Shown in pieces: positions 19,397 to 27,633 of a stretch of DNA of 64,000 nt. The notes under the pieces were generated by a model that saw nothing but the letters and a program-made list of their open reading frames with translations, had not been told where the DNA came from and did not search any database. Numbering within the stretch: the stretch's first letter is position 1; each line of letters begins with the position of its first letter. A program made the position numbers and the translations under genes. Source of the DNA: Brucella haematophila (GTDB taxonomy: Bacteria > Pseudomonadota > Alphaproteobacteria > Rhizobiales > Rhizobiaceae); assembly GCF_005938105.1 (NCBI RefSeq), contig NZ_VCPE01000010.1, positions 124,001 through 188,000 of the forward strand. Reading direction: 5' to 3'.

Positions 19397-20011
19397 TTAT
19401 TCGATGATACTGATGCGTCCAGAGGCCACTTTTTTCTCGACCCAGCTGCGCTCGTCGCCCCATGTGTGCCGCTTCCAGCCTTCCCAGGTGAAACCGCACA
19501 GCTTCACGTCCCAGCTTTCGGCGGGACACTTGCCCAGCATGTGCCAGATGCCGAAAAAGCCGGTGCTCGGAAACACCTTGCTCAGGTTCTCCTCGTCGAC
19601 GCCCAGTTCCTTGCAGCCGTTGATGTAGAACTGCGGCGGCATGAGGCGGATTTCCTTGCCTGCGCCGCCGACGACTTCGATGGTCTCGACGGTCCAGTCG
19701 GAACGCCGTCCCTTGAGGCGCGAGAGAATGTTCGGCTTGGGGTGATACAGGCGCATGATGCTCGGATGATAAGCGAGCATTACTTCCTTAGCGGCCCTGA
19801 ATGTCGGGGTTTGCACAAAGCCCGGATCACGCAGGCGGCGCTGCATCGGCTTGCTGGAGGTCGCCAGAATCAGAAGGTCGGTGCGCGTGCCGCTCATGCC
19901 GATGGACTGCTTGGGCTCGTTGAAACGAACCACGAAATCCGCTGCATCGACCTCACGCGACAGGTCGCGGGGCAGGGGAGCGTTACCGACTATAATGAGC
20001 GTTTTTTTCAT
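19397..20011 (-). CDS. GT29 (sialyltransferase)-like protein
   Basis: 204 residues. LIIVGNAPLPRDLSREV plus ADFVVRFNEPK resembles the large sialyl motif, and FPSTGFFGIWHML resembles the small sialyl motif of CAZy family GT29; a late His-containing stretch (EGWKRHTWGDE) could supply the catalytic base. Bacterial homologues are often annotated as glycosyltransferase 29 or, by tradition, as a urease accessory protein; no urease gene is near. First gene of the minus-strand polysaccharide set. The donor need not be CMP-sialic acid. Confidence 0.7.
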   Translation of the reverse strand: MKKTLIIVGNAPLPRDLSREVDAADFVVRFNEPKQSIGMSGTRTDLLILATSSKPMQRRLRDPGFVQTPTFRAAKEVMLAYHPSIMRLYHPKPNILSRLKGRRSDWTVETIEVVGGAGKEIRLMPPQFYINGCKELGVDEENLSKVFPSTGFFGIWHMLGKCPAESWDVKLCGFTWEGWKRHTWGDERSWVEKKVASGRISIIE

Positions 20012-20151
20012 TCTTACCGGCTTGCATCGACTTTAGAAGGCACTCGACCTCCCGTCTAACCGGAAAAGTTTCACTTTAAAAGAGCAACCTAAATTAGAAG
20101 AAAAATTATTTGAGCTAAATTTGTAGGATTTCGCCAATCACATTGCAGCCA

Positions 20152-20164
20152 TGCAGTAACTGCA
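20152..20164. promoter_or_regulatory. 13-bp palindrome upstream of the DUF1127 gene
   Basis: TGCAGTAACTGCA, 70 bases before the start codon in an otherwise AT-rich spacer. Could bind a dimeric regulator; no regulator identified. Confidence 0.3.
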
Positions 20165-20233
20165 CTTCTCAAAGAAGCGGGAAAAGCGGAAGCTCATCAA
20201 TGGGAGGAAGATAAAAACAAGGGGAATATCACC

Positions 20234-20398
20234 ATGAGCCTTCCAATCAATCTTCGTACCCAATTCAATCGCTGGATGCAGTATTGCGAAAACCTGCGCG
20301 AGCTTGAAGGCTGCAGCGACCGCGAACTGAGCGATCTGGGTCTCAGCCGCAACGACATCCGTCGTGTCGCGCGCGAAGCTGCCTACGCAGCCGCCTGA
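20234..20398 (+). CDS. DUF1127 (YjiS-like) microprotein
   Basis: 54 residues, MSLPINLRTQFNRWMQYCEN then LRELEGCSDRELSDLGLSRNDIRRVAREAAY. The arginine-rich amphipathic helix and the SDRELSDLGLSRxDI core define DUF1127. Small proteins of this family in alphaproteobacteria have been linked to RNA-binding roles, phosphate and carbon metabolism; the role here is unknown. It has its own AT-rich upstream region of over 200 bases and no co-directional neighbour, so it is a single-gene transcript. GGGAGG upstream of the start at about 20200 is too far to be the ribosome site; GGGGAA at 20221-20226 is a better candidate. Confidence 0.88.
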   Translation: MSLPINLRTQFNRWMQYCENLRELEGCSDRELSDLGLSRNDIRRVAREAAYAAA

Positions 20399-20476
20399 TC
20401 ATGCCGACAGAAGGAGCCGCACGCGTTCGGCGCTATACCGGACGCGCGCTCCAATCGCGATTGATTAAGTCAGCCG

Positions 20477-20665
20477 TTAAACATCTCCGGGCTTCTTAAA
20501 GCGGACGTGAATATCGTCGCCCGCAAGGTCAAAGCCGGCATAGTTGCGCTGGAAGGCGATCAAGGCGTCATTGACGCCCTTGGAATAATCGTCGTCCTGC
20601 ACTTCGATATGATGCCGGTAAAGGATCCTGTCGCCTTTGTAGAATATAACCTGACCGTCCATCAT
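20477..20665 (-). CDS. Small hypothetical protein
   Basis: 62 residues, begins MMDGQVIFYKGDRILYRHHI and ends in a short Lys-Lys-Pro tail; predicted mostly beta followed by a helix (YSKGVNDALIAFQRNYAGF). A strong ribosome site, AAGGAGG, stands 4-7 bases before the two possible ATG starts, which supports a real gene. No family recognised and no operon partner. Confidence 0.6.
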   Translation of the reverse strand: MMDGQVIFYKGDRILYRHHIEVQDDDYSKGVNDALIAFQRNYAGFDLAGDDIHVRFKKPGDV

Positions 20666-20759
20666 AGCCTCCTTCTTAGTTGATAAGGGTCAAGACGGAA
20701 CGCCGCCGGATGGCGCGTAGAGTAGGTGTCTATTTGAGATAGGCGCTGGTTCGCGCGCT

Positions 20760-21647
20760 TCAAGGGCTTTTTGAAGTTCCACTACTAGCAAGTGTGAGCC
20801 AGGCTCGCGCCGCATGGGACAGAAACGCGCCTTTGCGCCAGATCAGAGCCATGTTCCAGTTCATGTCCGCATCGGTGATTTTCTGAATGCGGACGCCGGA
20901 ATGGTGGCGTTGCTCGGCGATCATCAGGGGCAGGAAGCCGACGCCCATGCCCGCCGCCACCAGCTCGACGATGAAATCGATCTGGCTGGAGCGGACCGCG
21001 ACATTCGGGGCAAAGCCATGCTGCTGGCAGGCATCGAGGATAATATGATTGAGTGCGAAGCCGCTTTCAAAAAGAATGAAGGGCGAGCCTGCGATCTGGT
21101 CCAGCGTGACGCCGTCGCCGGAAGCCGCTTCATGGGTCGCGGGGAGCAGGGCCACGACAGGCTCACAGCGCACGTCCTGCCACTCGAAACTGTCTTCGAC
21201 CGGCAGAAGCGAGGCGGCAAGCTCGACATCGCCCGCCAGCAGAAGCTCTTCCAGACGGCGGCTGCCATGCTCGACCAGCTGAATGTCGATATCCGGGTAA
21301 AGCTTGGTATAGGCGGCGAAGACCGGTGCAAACAACATGCTGGAGCCGATGGGCGGCAGTCCGAGACGCAGGAGGCCGCGTTTCAGGCCGCGCAATTCAC
21401 CAAGCTCCGCCAGCAGATCGTCTTTCTCGGCCAGCATGGCCAAGGCGCGGCGATAAACAATGTCGCCCGCCGCAGTCAGGCGGGGTGGGGAAGCATCGCG
21501 GTCGAGAAGGGCAAGGCCCAGCTCTTCCTCCAGCTGCTTCACCGCTTTGCTGACCGTGGACTGGGTCGCGTGAATGGCTCTGGCCGCCGCGGAAAACCCG
21601 CCCTGGCGCACCACCTCCACAAATGCCTGAAAGCTCCTCAAATTCAT
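20760..21647 (-). CDS. LysR-family regulator, CidR-like by context
   Basis: 295 residues: N-terminal winged HTH (FVEVVRQGGFSAAARAIHATQSTVSKAVKQLE) and a C-terminal effector-binding domain. It is divergent from cidA/cidB-type genes, the usual arrangement of CidR, which responds to acetate or overflow metabolism in Firmicutes; transfer of that signal to this organism is inference. A 21-bp inverted repeat begins three bases from its start codon, suggesting autoregulation together with control of the divergent pair. Confidence 0.85.
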   Translation of the reverse strand: MNLRSFQAFVEVVRQGGFSAAARAIHATQSTVSKAVKQLEEELGLALLDRDASPPRLTAAGDIVYRRALAMLAEKDDLLAELGELRGLKRGLLRLGLPPIGSSMLFAPVFAAYTKLYPDIDIQLVEHGSRRLEELLLAGDVELAASLLPVEDSFEWQDVRCEPVVALLPATHEAASGDGVTLDQIAGSPFILFESGFALNHIILDACQQHGFAPNVAVRSSQIDFIVELVAAGMGVGFLPLMIAEQRHHSGVRIQKITDADMNWNMALIWRKGAFLSHAARAWLTLASSGTSKSP

Positions 21648-21649
21648 GA

Positions 21650-21692
21650 GCTATTCTATATCGGAATAGCTGCAATGAAATCAATTCATTTC
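21650..21692. promoter_or_regulatory. Inverted repeats in the LysR/cidA divergent promoter
   Basis: GCTATTC-N7-GAATAGC (21650-21670) and GAAAT-N6-ATTTC (21677-21692). The first contains the spacing typical of LysR recognition sites and sits between the regulator and the genes it probably controls. Confidence 0.55.
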
Positions 21693-21770
21693 TAGAATAA
21701 GCCAAGACGGCCTATATTGAGCCTCAACAACAGACCGAATGCAAACGGGCAACGGCCCGGGAAGAAGCCC

Positions 21771-22190
21771 ATGAACGCCTCCAGAAATGCTCGTACTCTT
21801 GCTGTCCGCTTCCGCTATGCGCTGCACCACAGCCGCATGATGCAGATTGCGACGCTGGTCGGCTTCTGGCTGGCGGGTGAAGCTTTTGTGCGCGCGGTCG
21901 GTCTGCCCCTGCCGGGTGGTATCATCGGTATGGGACTGGTGCTGGCGCTGCTGTTGAGCGGTCGCGTCAGCCTGTTCAGCATGAAGCGCGGCGCGGAATG
22001 GTTTCTCGCCGAGATGCTGCTGTTCTTCGTGCCCGCCGTTCTGGCGATCCTTGAGCACCGCGAACTGATCGGCGTGCTCGGTCTCAAGATCATGGCTGTC
22101 ATCCTGCTCGGCACGCTGACGGTGATGAGCGTCACCGCATTGACGGTAGACCTCTGCTATCGCTGGAGCCTCCGTTATGCTGCCAAGTAA
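21771..22190 (+). CDS. CidA/LrgA family membrane protein
   Basis: 139 residues from the ATG at 21771 (an in-frame TTG at 21717 is less likely). Four hydrophobic helices; LPLPGGIIGMGLVLALLLSG and LFFVPAVLAILEH are the family signatures. CidA/LrgA proteins were described as holin-like and later linked to pyruvate and overflow-metabolite transport together with a CidB/LrgB partner. Here the partner gene follows with a 14-base overlap, so the two are translationally coupled. Confidence 0.9.
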   Translation: MNASRNARTLAVRFRYALHHSRMMQIATLVGFWLAGEAFVRAVGLPLPGGIIGMGLVLALLLSGRVSLFSMKRGAEWFLAEMLLFFVPAVLAILEHRELIGVLGLKIMAVILLGTLTVMSVTALTVDLCYRWSLRYAAK

Positions 22191-22872
22191 CCCCTTCGTG
22201 GCAACGCTATTCTGGTCGGCGGCCACGATCCTGCTTTATCTTGCGGCAAAGCGCGTTTATCGCCGCTTTCCCATGTGGTGGCTGACGCCTCTGGCCGTCA
22301 CGCCGCTTCTGCTGATGGGGCTGGTGGTCGCGCTCAACGAAAACTATCGCGGCTATTTTGGCGCAACGCACTGGCTGGTAGCGCTGCTTGGGCCTGCAAC
22401 GGTTGCCTTCGCAATTCCCATCTATCAGCAGCGCGCGACGATCCGCCGGTACTGGCCGGTTCTGCTGGCTGGCGTGCTGGTCGGCAGTTCGTCGGCCATG
22501 GCTTCGGCCTGGGGACTGGCGCATCTGCTCGGCCTCAACGAGGCGATCAGCCTCAGCCTGATGCCGCGTTCGATGAGCACGCCTTTTGCGATGACTGTTT
22601 CGGGTGATATTGGCGGTACGCCGGACCTGACCGCCATCTTCGTGGTGCTGACCGGTGTTTTCGGTGCGGCGCTCGGCGAAATGATGCTCAACTGGCTGCC
22701 GCTGCGTTCGACGCTGGCGCGCGGCGCACTGTTCGGCATGGGTGCGCATGGCGCTGGCGTGGCGAAGGCCCACCAGATCGGCAGCGAGGAAGGTTCCATC
22801 GCCGGTCTCGTCATGGTGCTGGTTGGACTGGTGAATGTGCTGGCTGCGCCGCTGATTGCACAGTTCCTGTAA
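22177..22872 (+). CDS. CidB/LrgB family membrane protein
   Basis: 231 residues, seven or so hydrophobic segments. Family hallmarks are LMPRSMSTPFAMTVSGDIGG and GAHGAGVAKAHQIGSEEGSIAGL. It overlaps cidA by 14 bases. The pair forms the two-component membrane system, likely a transporter or cell-envelope modulator; exact cargo unproven in alphaproteobacteria. A hairpin follows 30 bases after the stop. Confidence 0.92.
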   Translation: MLPSNPFVATLFWSAATILLYLAAKRVYRRFPMWWLTPLAVTPLLLMGLVVALNENYRGYFGATHWLVALLGPATVAFAIPIYQQRATIRRYWPVLLAGVLVGSSSAMASAWGLAHLLGLNEAISLSLMPRSMSTPFAMTVSGDIGGTPDLTAIFVVLTGVFGAALGEMMLNWLPLRSTLARGALFGMGAHGAGVAKAHQIGSEEGSIAGLVMVLVGLVNVLAAPLIAQFL

Positions 22873-22902
22873 GTTTCTGATATATAAAGATAAAAAAACT
22901 GA

Positions 22903-22929
22903 ACAGGCGCCCGTTTTGCGGGTGCCTGT
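22903..22929. terminator. Hairpin after cidB-like gene
   Basis: 11-bp stem (ACAGGCGCCCG/CGGGTGCCTGT, one G-T pair) with a TTTTG loop. The T-run lies on the left when read on the minus strand (AAAAAAA before it on plus), so it may stop transcription in both directions only weakly. Confidence 0.6.
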
Positions 22930-23004
22930 GCAATTTTGGCGACTGCCTGTTTCTTGAGCATTGTCGAATTTGCATAACTGACATGCATTATTAACCGTTG
23001 TTGA

Positions 23005-23145
23005 AAAATGAGCCACCGGTTAGAACTTGGTCATCGAGTTCACTCCTCCTCCCAGAACTCGATACCGGAATACGGCACTCCTCCTCCCAGCCGTATTCGA
23101 AGATCAGGCCGCGCATCCTCCTCCCGCGCGGCCTTTTTCTTTTTC
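23005..23145 (+). ncRNA. Probable small RNA with three CUCCUCCC-loop hairpins
   Basis: Three consecutive stem-loops. Hairpin 1: ATCGAGTT/AACTCGAT (23033-23063). Hairpin 2: GAATACGG/CCGTATTC (23068-23098). Both carry the identical 15-base loop CACTCCTCCTCCCAG. Hairpin 3: GGCCGCGC/GCGCGGCC (23107-23133) with loop ATCCTCCTCCC and a following TTTTTCTTTTT, so it is also the terminator. The loops are complementary to Shine-Dalgarno sequences. Alphaproteobacterial RNAs with CCUCCUCCC loops are known (the 'cuckoo' RNAs and CcsR RNAs of Rhodobacter). The strand follows from the terminator; the 5' end is a guess. Confidence 0.8.
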
Positions 23146-23265
23146 TGAACCTCCCCAGACAAGCACTGTTCCCGTACCGCACTTTGACCGCATGCGTTGA
23201 CAATCCGTCACCGCATAGCCCCATGGGCAATCTGCGCTGGCTGTATTATCTCTCCTGCAACGCAT

Positions 23266-23370
23266 GAAGCATTTCCAGCAAAAGTGCGAAGCAGTTTTGC
23301 GTTGGATAATGCGTGAAAACAAACAGATAGAGCGGTCCCGATGATTCCCTTAAAACAGGGACCGCTCTCG
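23266..23370. repeat. Palindromic repeat, copy 2, with terminal hairpin
   Basis: GCATTTCCAGCAAAAGTGCG core followed by an 11-bp inverted repeat AGAGCGGTCCC/GGGACCGCTCT (23329-23368). It lies immediately upstream of the next gene and would be in its 5' leader. Confidence 0.75.
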
Positions 23371-23383
23371 GGAGATCGCAATC

Positions 23384-24934
23384 ATGACCAGTGGCATCCA
23401 TCATCTCACGCTGATCACGCGCAAGGTGCAGGCGAATGTCGATTTCTATGCGGGCTTTCTGGGTCTGCGTATCGTCAAGCGAACGGGCGGCTTCGAGGAT
23501 GCGGAGCAGCTGCATCTGTTCTATGGCGACCGCTCCGGCACGCCGGGCTCCCTGATCACCTTTCTGGTCTGGGAAGACGGTTCAAAAGGCCGCGTCGGTC
23601 ACGGACAGGTCAGCGAAATTGCGCTTTCCATCGACCGGACGGCCATCGGCTTCTGGCTGGAGCGCGCCTTGCGTCATCACGTACAGTCCGAAGGTCCCGT
23701 GCAGGAATTCGGCGAACCGGTTCTGCGGCTGCGCGATCCCGATGGCGTGATCGTCAAGCTGGTCGGCAGTGATCTGGCAGCCAATGATCCGTGGTCCGGC
23801 GAGGGTATTCCGGCTGAATTCGCCATTCGCCGGATACGCTCCGCCACCATCCTGTCGGAACAGCCAGAACAGACTGTCGCTTTTATCGAGCGCTATTTCG
23901 GCTTTCACCGTCAGGGGAAGGAAGAAACCATCGACCGGCTTGTGTCGGATTCCGGCGACGCCATCGATGTGCGCGATGCGAGCGGCTTCTGGCCTGGCAT
24001 TCCGGGAACCGGCATTGCCGATCATGTGGCCTTTCGCGCCAGCACGACCGACGATGTGACAACGCTGGAAAAGGAGCTGTCGAAGCTCAATTCCAGCGAG
24101 GTCAACGTGCACGACCGCAAGTATTTCACCTCGCTCTATGTTCGTGAGCCGGGCGGAACTTTGTTCGAATTTGCCACCGACGCCCCCGGTTTTACCGTGG
24201 ACGAGCCGGTGGAAACACTGGGGCAGCTTCTGTTCGTACCGCCGGGCAATGAGAAGCAGGCCCATGCGATCCGCGCCCGCATGCCGCAATTCGGCCTGCC
24301 GGGTGAGGAGCGGGTGATCTATCGCGATCTGCCCTTCGTCCATCGTGTTCATCAGCCGGAAGACCCGGATGGCAGCACGCTGATCCTGCTGCATGGTTCG
24401 GGCGGCAACGAGAATGATCTCATGCCGCTCGCCCGCATGGCTGCGCCGCGTGCTACGCTTATCGGTGTTCGCGGTCGCAGCACGGAAGAGGGTATTCAGC
24501 GCTGGTTCCGCCGTTTCGACCAGAAGCGGTTCGACCAGAAGGATATCCGTTTTGAAGCGGAAGCCTTTGAGGCTTTTGTCGAGGGCGCGATTGCGGCCTA
24601 TGACATCGACCCGGACCGACTGGCCTTTATCGGCAATTCCAACGGGGCAAACCTGCTTGCAGCCTTCATGCGGCTTCATCCGCATATCGTGCACAAGGCG
24701 GTTCTCCTGCGTGCTTCGGAAGTGCTGGAAGAACAGCCGGATGCCGATCTGTCCGATGCTTCCGTTCTTCAGTTGAACGGTGCAGCCGATCCGTTCGGCG
24801 ATGCTTCTGGCGCATTGGCAAAGGCGTTGCGGGATGATGGTGCCGATATCGACGTTCGCGCAATCGAGGGTTGGCATGGTCTGACCGACGACGATATTCG
24901 GGTCACGGCTGAATGGCTGAAACAGAAACTCTGA
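23384..24934 (+). CDS. Ring-cleaving dioxygenase (VOC) fused to carboxylesterase, MhqO-MhqD-like
   Basis: 516 residues. The first ~300 form two glyoxalase/VOC modules (GIHHLTLITRKVQANVDFYAGFLG; later IADHVAFRAS and REPGGTLFEFATD with the metal glutamate), as in MhqO/LinE-type dioxygenases. The last ~200 are an alpha/beta-hydrolase of the phospholipase/carboxylesterase type: LLHGSGGNENDLMPLA, nucleophile Ser in GNSNGANLL, His in GWHGL. In Bacillus the equivalent MhqO and MhqD are separate genes in quinone and catechol detoxification, so the fusion supports a joint role here. A single-domain paralogue lies convergently just downstream. Confidence 0.85.
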   Translation: MTSGIHHLTLITRKVQANVDFYAGFLGLRIVKRTGGFEDAEQLHLFYGDRSGTPGSLITFLVWEDGSKGRVGHGQVSEIALSIDRTAIGFWLERALRHHVQSEGPVQEFGEPVLRLRDPDGVIVKLVGSDLAANDPWSGEGIPAEFAIRRIRSATILSEQPEQTVAFIERYFGFHRQGKEETIDRLVSDSGDAIDVRDASGFWPGIPGTGIADHVAFRASTTDDVTTLEKELSKLNSSEVNVHDRKYFTSLYVREPGGTLFEFATDAPGFTVDEPVETLGQLLFVPPGNEKQAHAIRARMPQFGLPGEERVIYRDLPFVHRVHQPEDPDGSTLILLHGSGGNENDLMPLARMAAPRATLIGVRGRSTEEGIQRWFRRFDQKRFDQKDIRFEAEAFEAFVEGAIAAYDIDPDRLAFIGNSNGANLLAAFMRLHPHIVHKAVLLRASEVLEEQPDADLSDASVLQLNGAADPFGDASGALAKALRDDGADIDVRAIEGWHGLTDDDIRVTAEWLKQKL

Positions 24935-24955
24935 GTGCTTGTCGATCAAACAACG

Positions 24956-24989
24956 AAAAGGGCCGCCGGATCTCTCCGGCGGCCCTTTT
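24956..24989. terminator. Bidirectional rho-independent terminator
   Basis: 15-bp perfect stem AAAAGGGCCGCCGGA/TCCGGCGGCCCTTTT with a TCTC loop between the two convergent VOC genes. Confidence 0.95.
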
Positions 24990-24995
24990 TACTTT

Positions 24996-25949
24996 TTAGT
25001 CTAATGGCTTGAGGCCTTTTTCGATGGCTGCGCGCTTGCTTTCCAGGAAAGGCGGCAGCGACAGGCTTTCACCGAGGCTCTCCAGCGGTTCGTCGACGGC
25101 AAAGCCCGGGCCGTCGGTTGCGATCTCGAACAGGATGCCATTTGGTTCGCGGAAGTAGAGCGAACGGAAATAGTAGCGTTCGACTTCACCGCTGGATGGC
25201 ACCCGCAGCGACCGCAGGCGTTCGACCCATTCCTGCATGCTTTCCTGATCGGGCGTGCGGAAGGCGACATGGTGCACCGCGCCCGCACCCTGCCATGCTG
25301 TTGGCAGGTTTGGCTGTACGGCGACATGCAGTTCGGCTGCCGCGCCGCCCGGTCCCATCGAGAAGACATGGACATGGCCTTCGCCATCGGGCGAGGCATA
25401 GTCGCCGGTCTCGCTCATGTTCATCAGCTTTTCGAGCACGATCCTGGTCGGCGCGAGATCTGGAACGCTGAGCGTGATCGGGCCGAGGCCACGAATCTGC
25501 CTGTCGGCAGGAACAGGGCTTCTGTCCCAGCTATGGGCGTCGCCTGCGCCGCCATCGTCGGTCAGCCGCAGACGCTGGCCTTCAGGGTCTTCGAAATCGA
25601 GTACGGCGCGGCCAGCCACTTCAAAAATATCGCCGGTTTCGATGCCTTGTTCGTTCAGGCGCTTCTGCCACCAGTCGAGACTTTCGACGCCATTCACGCG
25701 CAGACCCGTGCGGGCCACGCTGTTGGTGCCGCGGCGTTCGCGCTCAACCGGCCAGTCGAAGAAGGTGATGTCGGTGCCCGGCGATGCCAGACCATCGGCA
25801 TAGAACAGATGGTAGGCGCTGGTATCGTCCTGATTGACGGTCTTCTTGACGAGCCGCAGCCCGAGCGTATCGGTGTAAAAGCGACGGTTGCCCGGCGCAT
25901 TGGCGGTGATAGCCGTCAGGTGGTGCAGTCCGGTAAGTTCCAAAGCCAT
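24996..25949 (-). CDS. Ring-cleaving dioxygenase, VOC family (MhqO-like)
   Basis: 317 residues with two VOC modules: [28 protein letters not shown] at the start, [11 protein letters not shown] in the middle and [18 protein letters not shown] carrying the metal-binding glutamate. Same family as the N-terminal half of the neighbouring fusion protein but only moderately similar, so an old duplication. Likely acts on hydroquinone- or catechol-type compounds. Start supported by a GAGG ribosome site (AAAGGAGGCAATC before the ATG). Confidence 0.88.
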   Translation of the reverse strand: MALELTGLHHLTAITANAPGNRRFYTDTLGLRLVKKTVNQDDTSAYHLFYADGLASPGTDITFFDWPVERERRGTNSVARTGLRVNGVESLDWWQKRLNEQGIETGDIFEVAGRAVLDFEDPEGQRLRLTDDGGAGDAHSWDRSPVPADRQIRGLGPITLSVPDLAPTRIVLEKLMNMSETGDYASPDGEGHVHVFSMGPGGAAAELHVAVQPNLPTAWQGAGAVHHVAFRTPDQESMQEWVERLRSLRVPSSGEVERYYFRSLYFREPNGILFEIATDGPGFAVDEPLESLGESLSLPPFLESKRAAIEKGLKPLD

Positions 25950-26251
25950 GATTGCCTCCTTTGTTCAGGGAGTTACGTTTGCTGTTGGTCCCTATATCGG
26001 CGGTCAGGGTGTTCGCGAAAAGTGTTAGTTGCTGAACAGTGTGTAACCGATAAGTCGCAGCCGGCCTGTGATCGTTCTGCGGGTGATAAAAGGGGCTTGG
26101 CAGAACTTCCCCGGTAAAGAATATGTTAATTTGCAGAATTCGCGGTGTAAAAGAAACTCGGGTTTATTGACGTGGCGCGTCTTGGCTTCCAGAAATCGGT
26201 TCTGGTTTTTGGTTGAAGCGGTGGCGTAAAGGGAGCTTGGTTTTGCAGAGC

Positions 26252-27490
26252 ATGTTTCGTCGGGCTGTGCCTGCATTGCTTGTTTTGATGACACTGCTCG
26301 CAGGCTGCGCTGGCCGTCCTGAAGGCGTGCTTCTGCCTGTTGGCAACGTGTCCACGCCCGGAGCGACCAAGGTCGACCTCCTCGTCGCGACTACCCGCCG
26401 CCCGTCCGACAATCCCGGCATTCTCTTCTCCGGCGAGCGTGACAAGCTGGTCTCTATCAATGATATCGTCGTGTCCATTCCGCCGGAAAAGAACCGCAAG
26501 GCGGGTGAGGTGCAGTGGCCGAAGAAGCTGCCGCCCAATCCGCAGACCGATTTTACCACCGTCAGCGTGACGCCGATCAAGACCGATGTTGAAGTGGCAG
26601 GCTGGGTTCGCCCGCATCTTACCAAGAGCCGCCGCGTGATGGTGTTCGTGCACGGCTTCAACAACACGTTCGAGGATTCCGTCTATCGCTTTGCGCAGAT
26701 CGTGCACGATTCCGGGGCCGATGTTGCGCCGGTGATTTTCACCTGGCCGTCGCGCGCCAGCGTGTTCGACTATAATTACGACAAGGAAAGCACCAACTAT
26801 TCCCGCGATGCGCTGGAGCAGGTGCTGCGCGCCATCGCCCGCGAGCCGGAGGTGAAGGACATCACCGTCATGGCCCATTCGATGGGCAGTTGGCTGACGG
26901 TTGAAGCACTGCGCCAGATGGCGATCCGCGACGGGCGTGTGAATGCCAAGGTCACAGACGTCATTCTGGCTTCGCCCGATCTGGACGTGGATGTGTTTGC
27001 CAAGCAGTTTCTGGCGATGGGCAAGGATCATCCGCGCTTCACGCTGTTCACGTCGCGCGATGACCGCGCGCTTGCGCTGTCGCGGCGCATTTCGGGCAAT
27101 ATCGACCGCCTTGGCCAGATCGACCCGTCGATCGAACCTTACCGCTCGGGACTTGAGAAGGCGGGTATTACCGTCATCGATCTCACCAAGCTGAAATCGG
27201 GCGACAGGCTCAATCACGGCAAATTTGCCTCCAGTCCCGAGGTCGTGCAGCTAATCGGTCAGCGTCTTGTCGCGGGCCAGACCATCACGGATTCGCAGAT
27301 CGGCCTTGGCGATCGTCTGGGAGCGGTGGCGATTGGCACGGCGCAGGGCGTTGGTACGGCGGCCTCTCTGGTGGTCACAGCGCCGATTGCCGTGTTCGAT
27401 CCGAAAACGCGCAAGACCTATGACGAGCAGATCGACCGTTTCGGTCGTGCTGTCGGCAATACGGTAGGCGCGGTGGCGACGCCCCAATAA
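26252..27490 (+). CDS. Lipoprotein alpha/beta hydrolase (DUF900 family)
   Basis: About 412 residues. The N terminus FRRAVPALLVLMTLLAGC is a lipoprotein signal with lipobox LAGC, so it is membrane-anchored outside the cytoplasm. The DUF900 hydrolase core follows: VMVFVHGFNNTFED, VIFTWPSR, and the nucleophile in VMAHSMGSWL; a later SPDLDVDVF fits the acid. A TTG at 26243 is closer to the GGGAG ribosome site and is a possible start. Substrate unknown. A ~35-residue C-terminal tail past the hydrolase fold is Gly/Ala/Val-rich. Confidence 0.85.
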   Translation: MFRRAVPALLVLMTLLAGCAGRPEGVLLPVGNVSTPGATKVDLLVATTRRPSDNPGILFSGERDKLVSINDIVVSIPPEKNRKAGEVQWPKKLPPNPQTDFTTVSVTPIKTDVEVAGWVRPHLTKSRRVMVFVHGFNNTFEDSVYRFAQIVHDSGADVAPVIFTWPSRASVFDYNYDKESTNYSRDALEQVLRAIAREPEVKDITVMAHSMGSWLTVEALRQMAIRDGRVNAKVTDVILASPDLDVDVFAKQFLAMGKDHPRFTLFTSRDDRALALSRRISGNIDRLGQIDPSIEPYRSGLEKAGITVIDLTKLKSGDRLNHGKFASSPEVVQLIGQRLVAGQTITDSQIGLGDRLGAVAIGTAQGVGTAASLVVTAPIAVFDPKTRKTYDEQIDRFGRAVGNTVGAVATPQ

Positions 27491-27633
27491 GCAGCCACAT
27501 ACGCCATGCCTTCGCTGTTGTCATATCTGAGCTGACGCTGTAGAACTCGCGCCCATGCATTTTGAGCCGCATTTATGCAATGCCAAATGTTGCATTTGGC
27601 TGCAAAATGCGCTGGCCGCGAGGAGGAACGCGC

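Noticed and set aside
19397-20011. Urease accessory protein annotation
   Set aside because: The traditional label has no support here; there are no urease genes nearby and the motifs point to a glycosyltransferase.
23582-24949. Minus-strand open frame of 455 codons
   Set aside because: Antisense to the VOC-esterase fusion; the sense frame has complete catalytic motifs.
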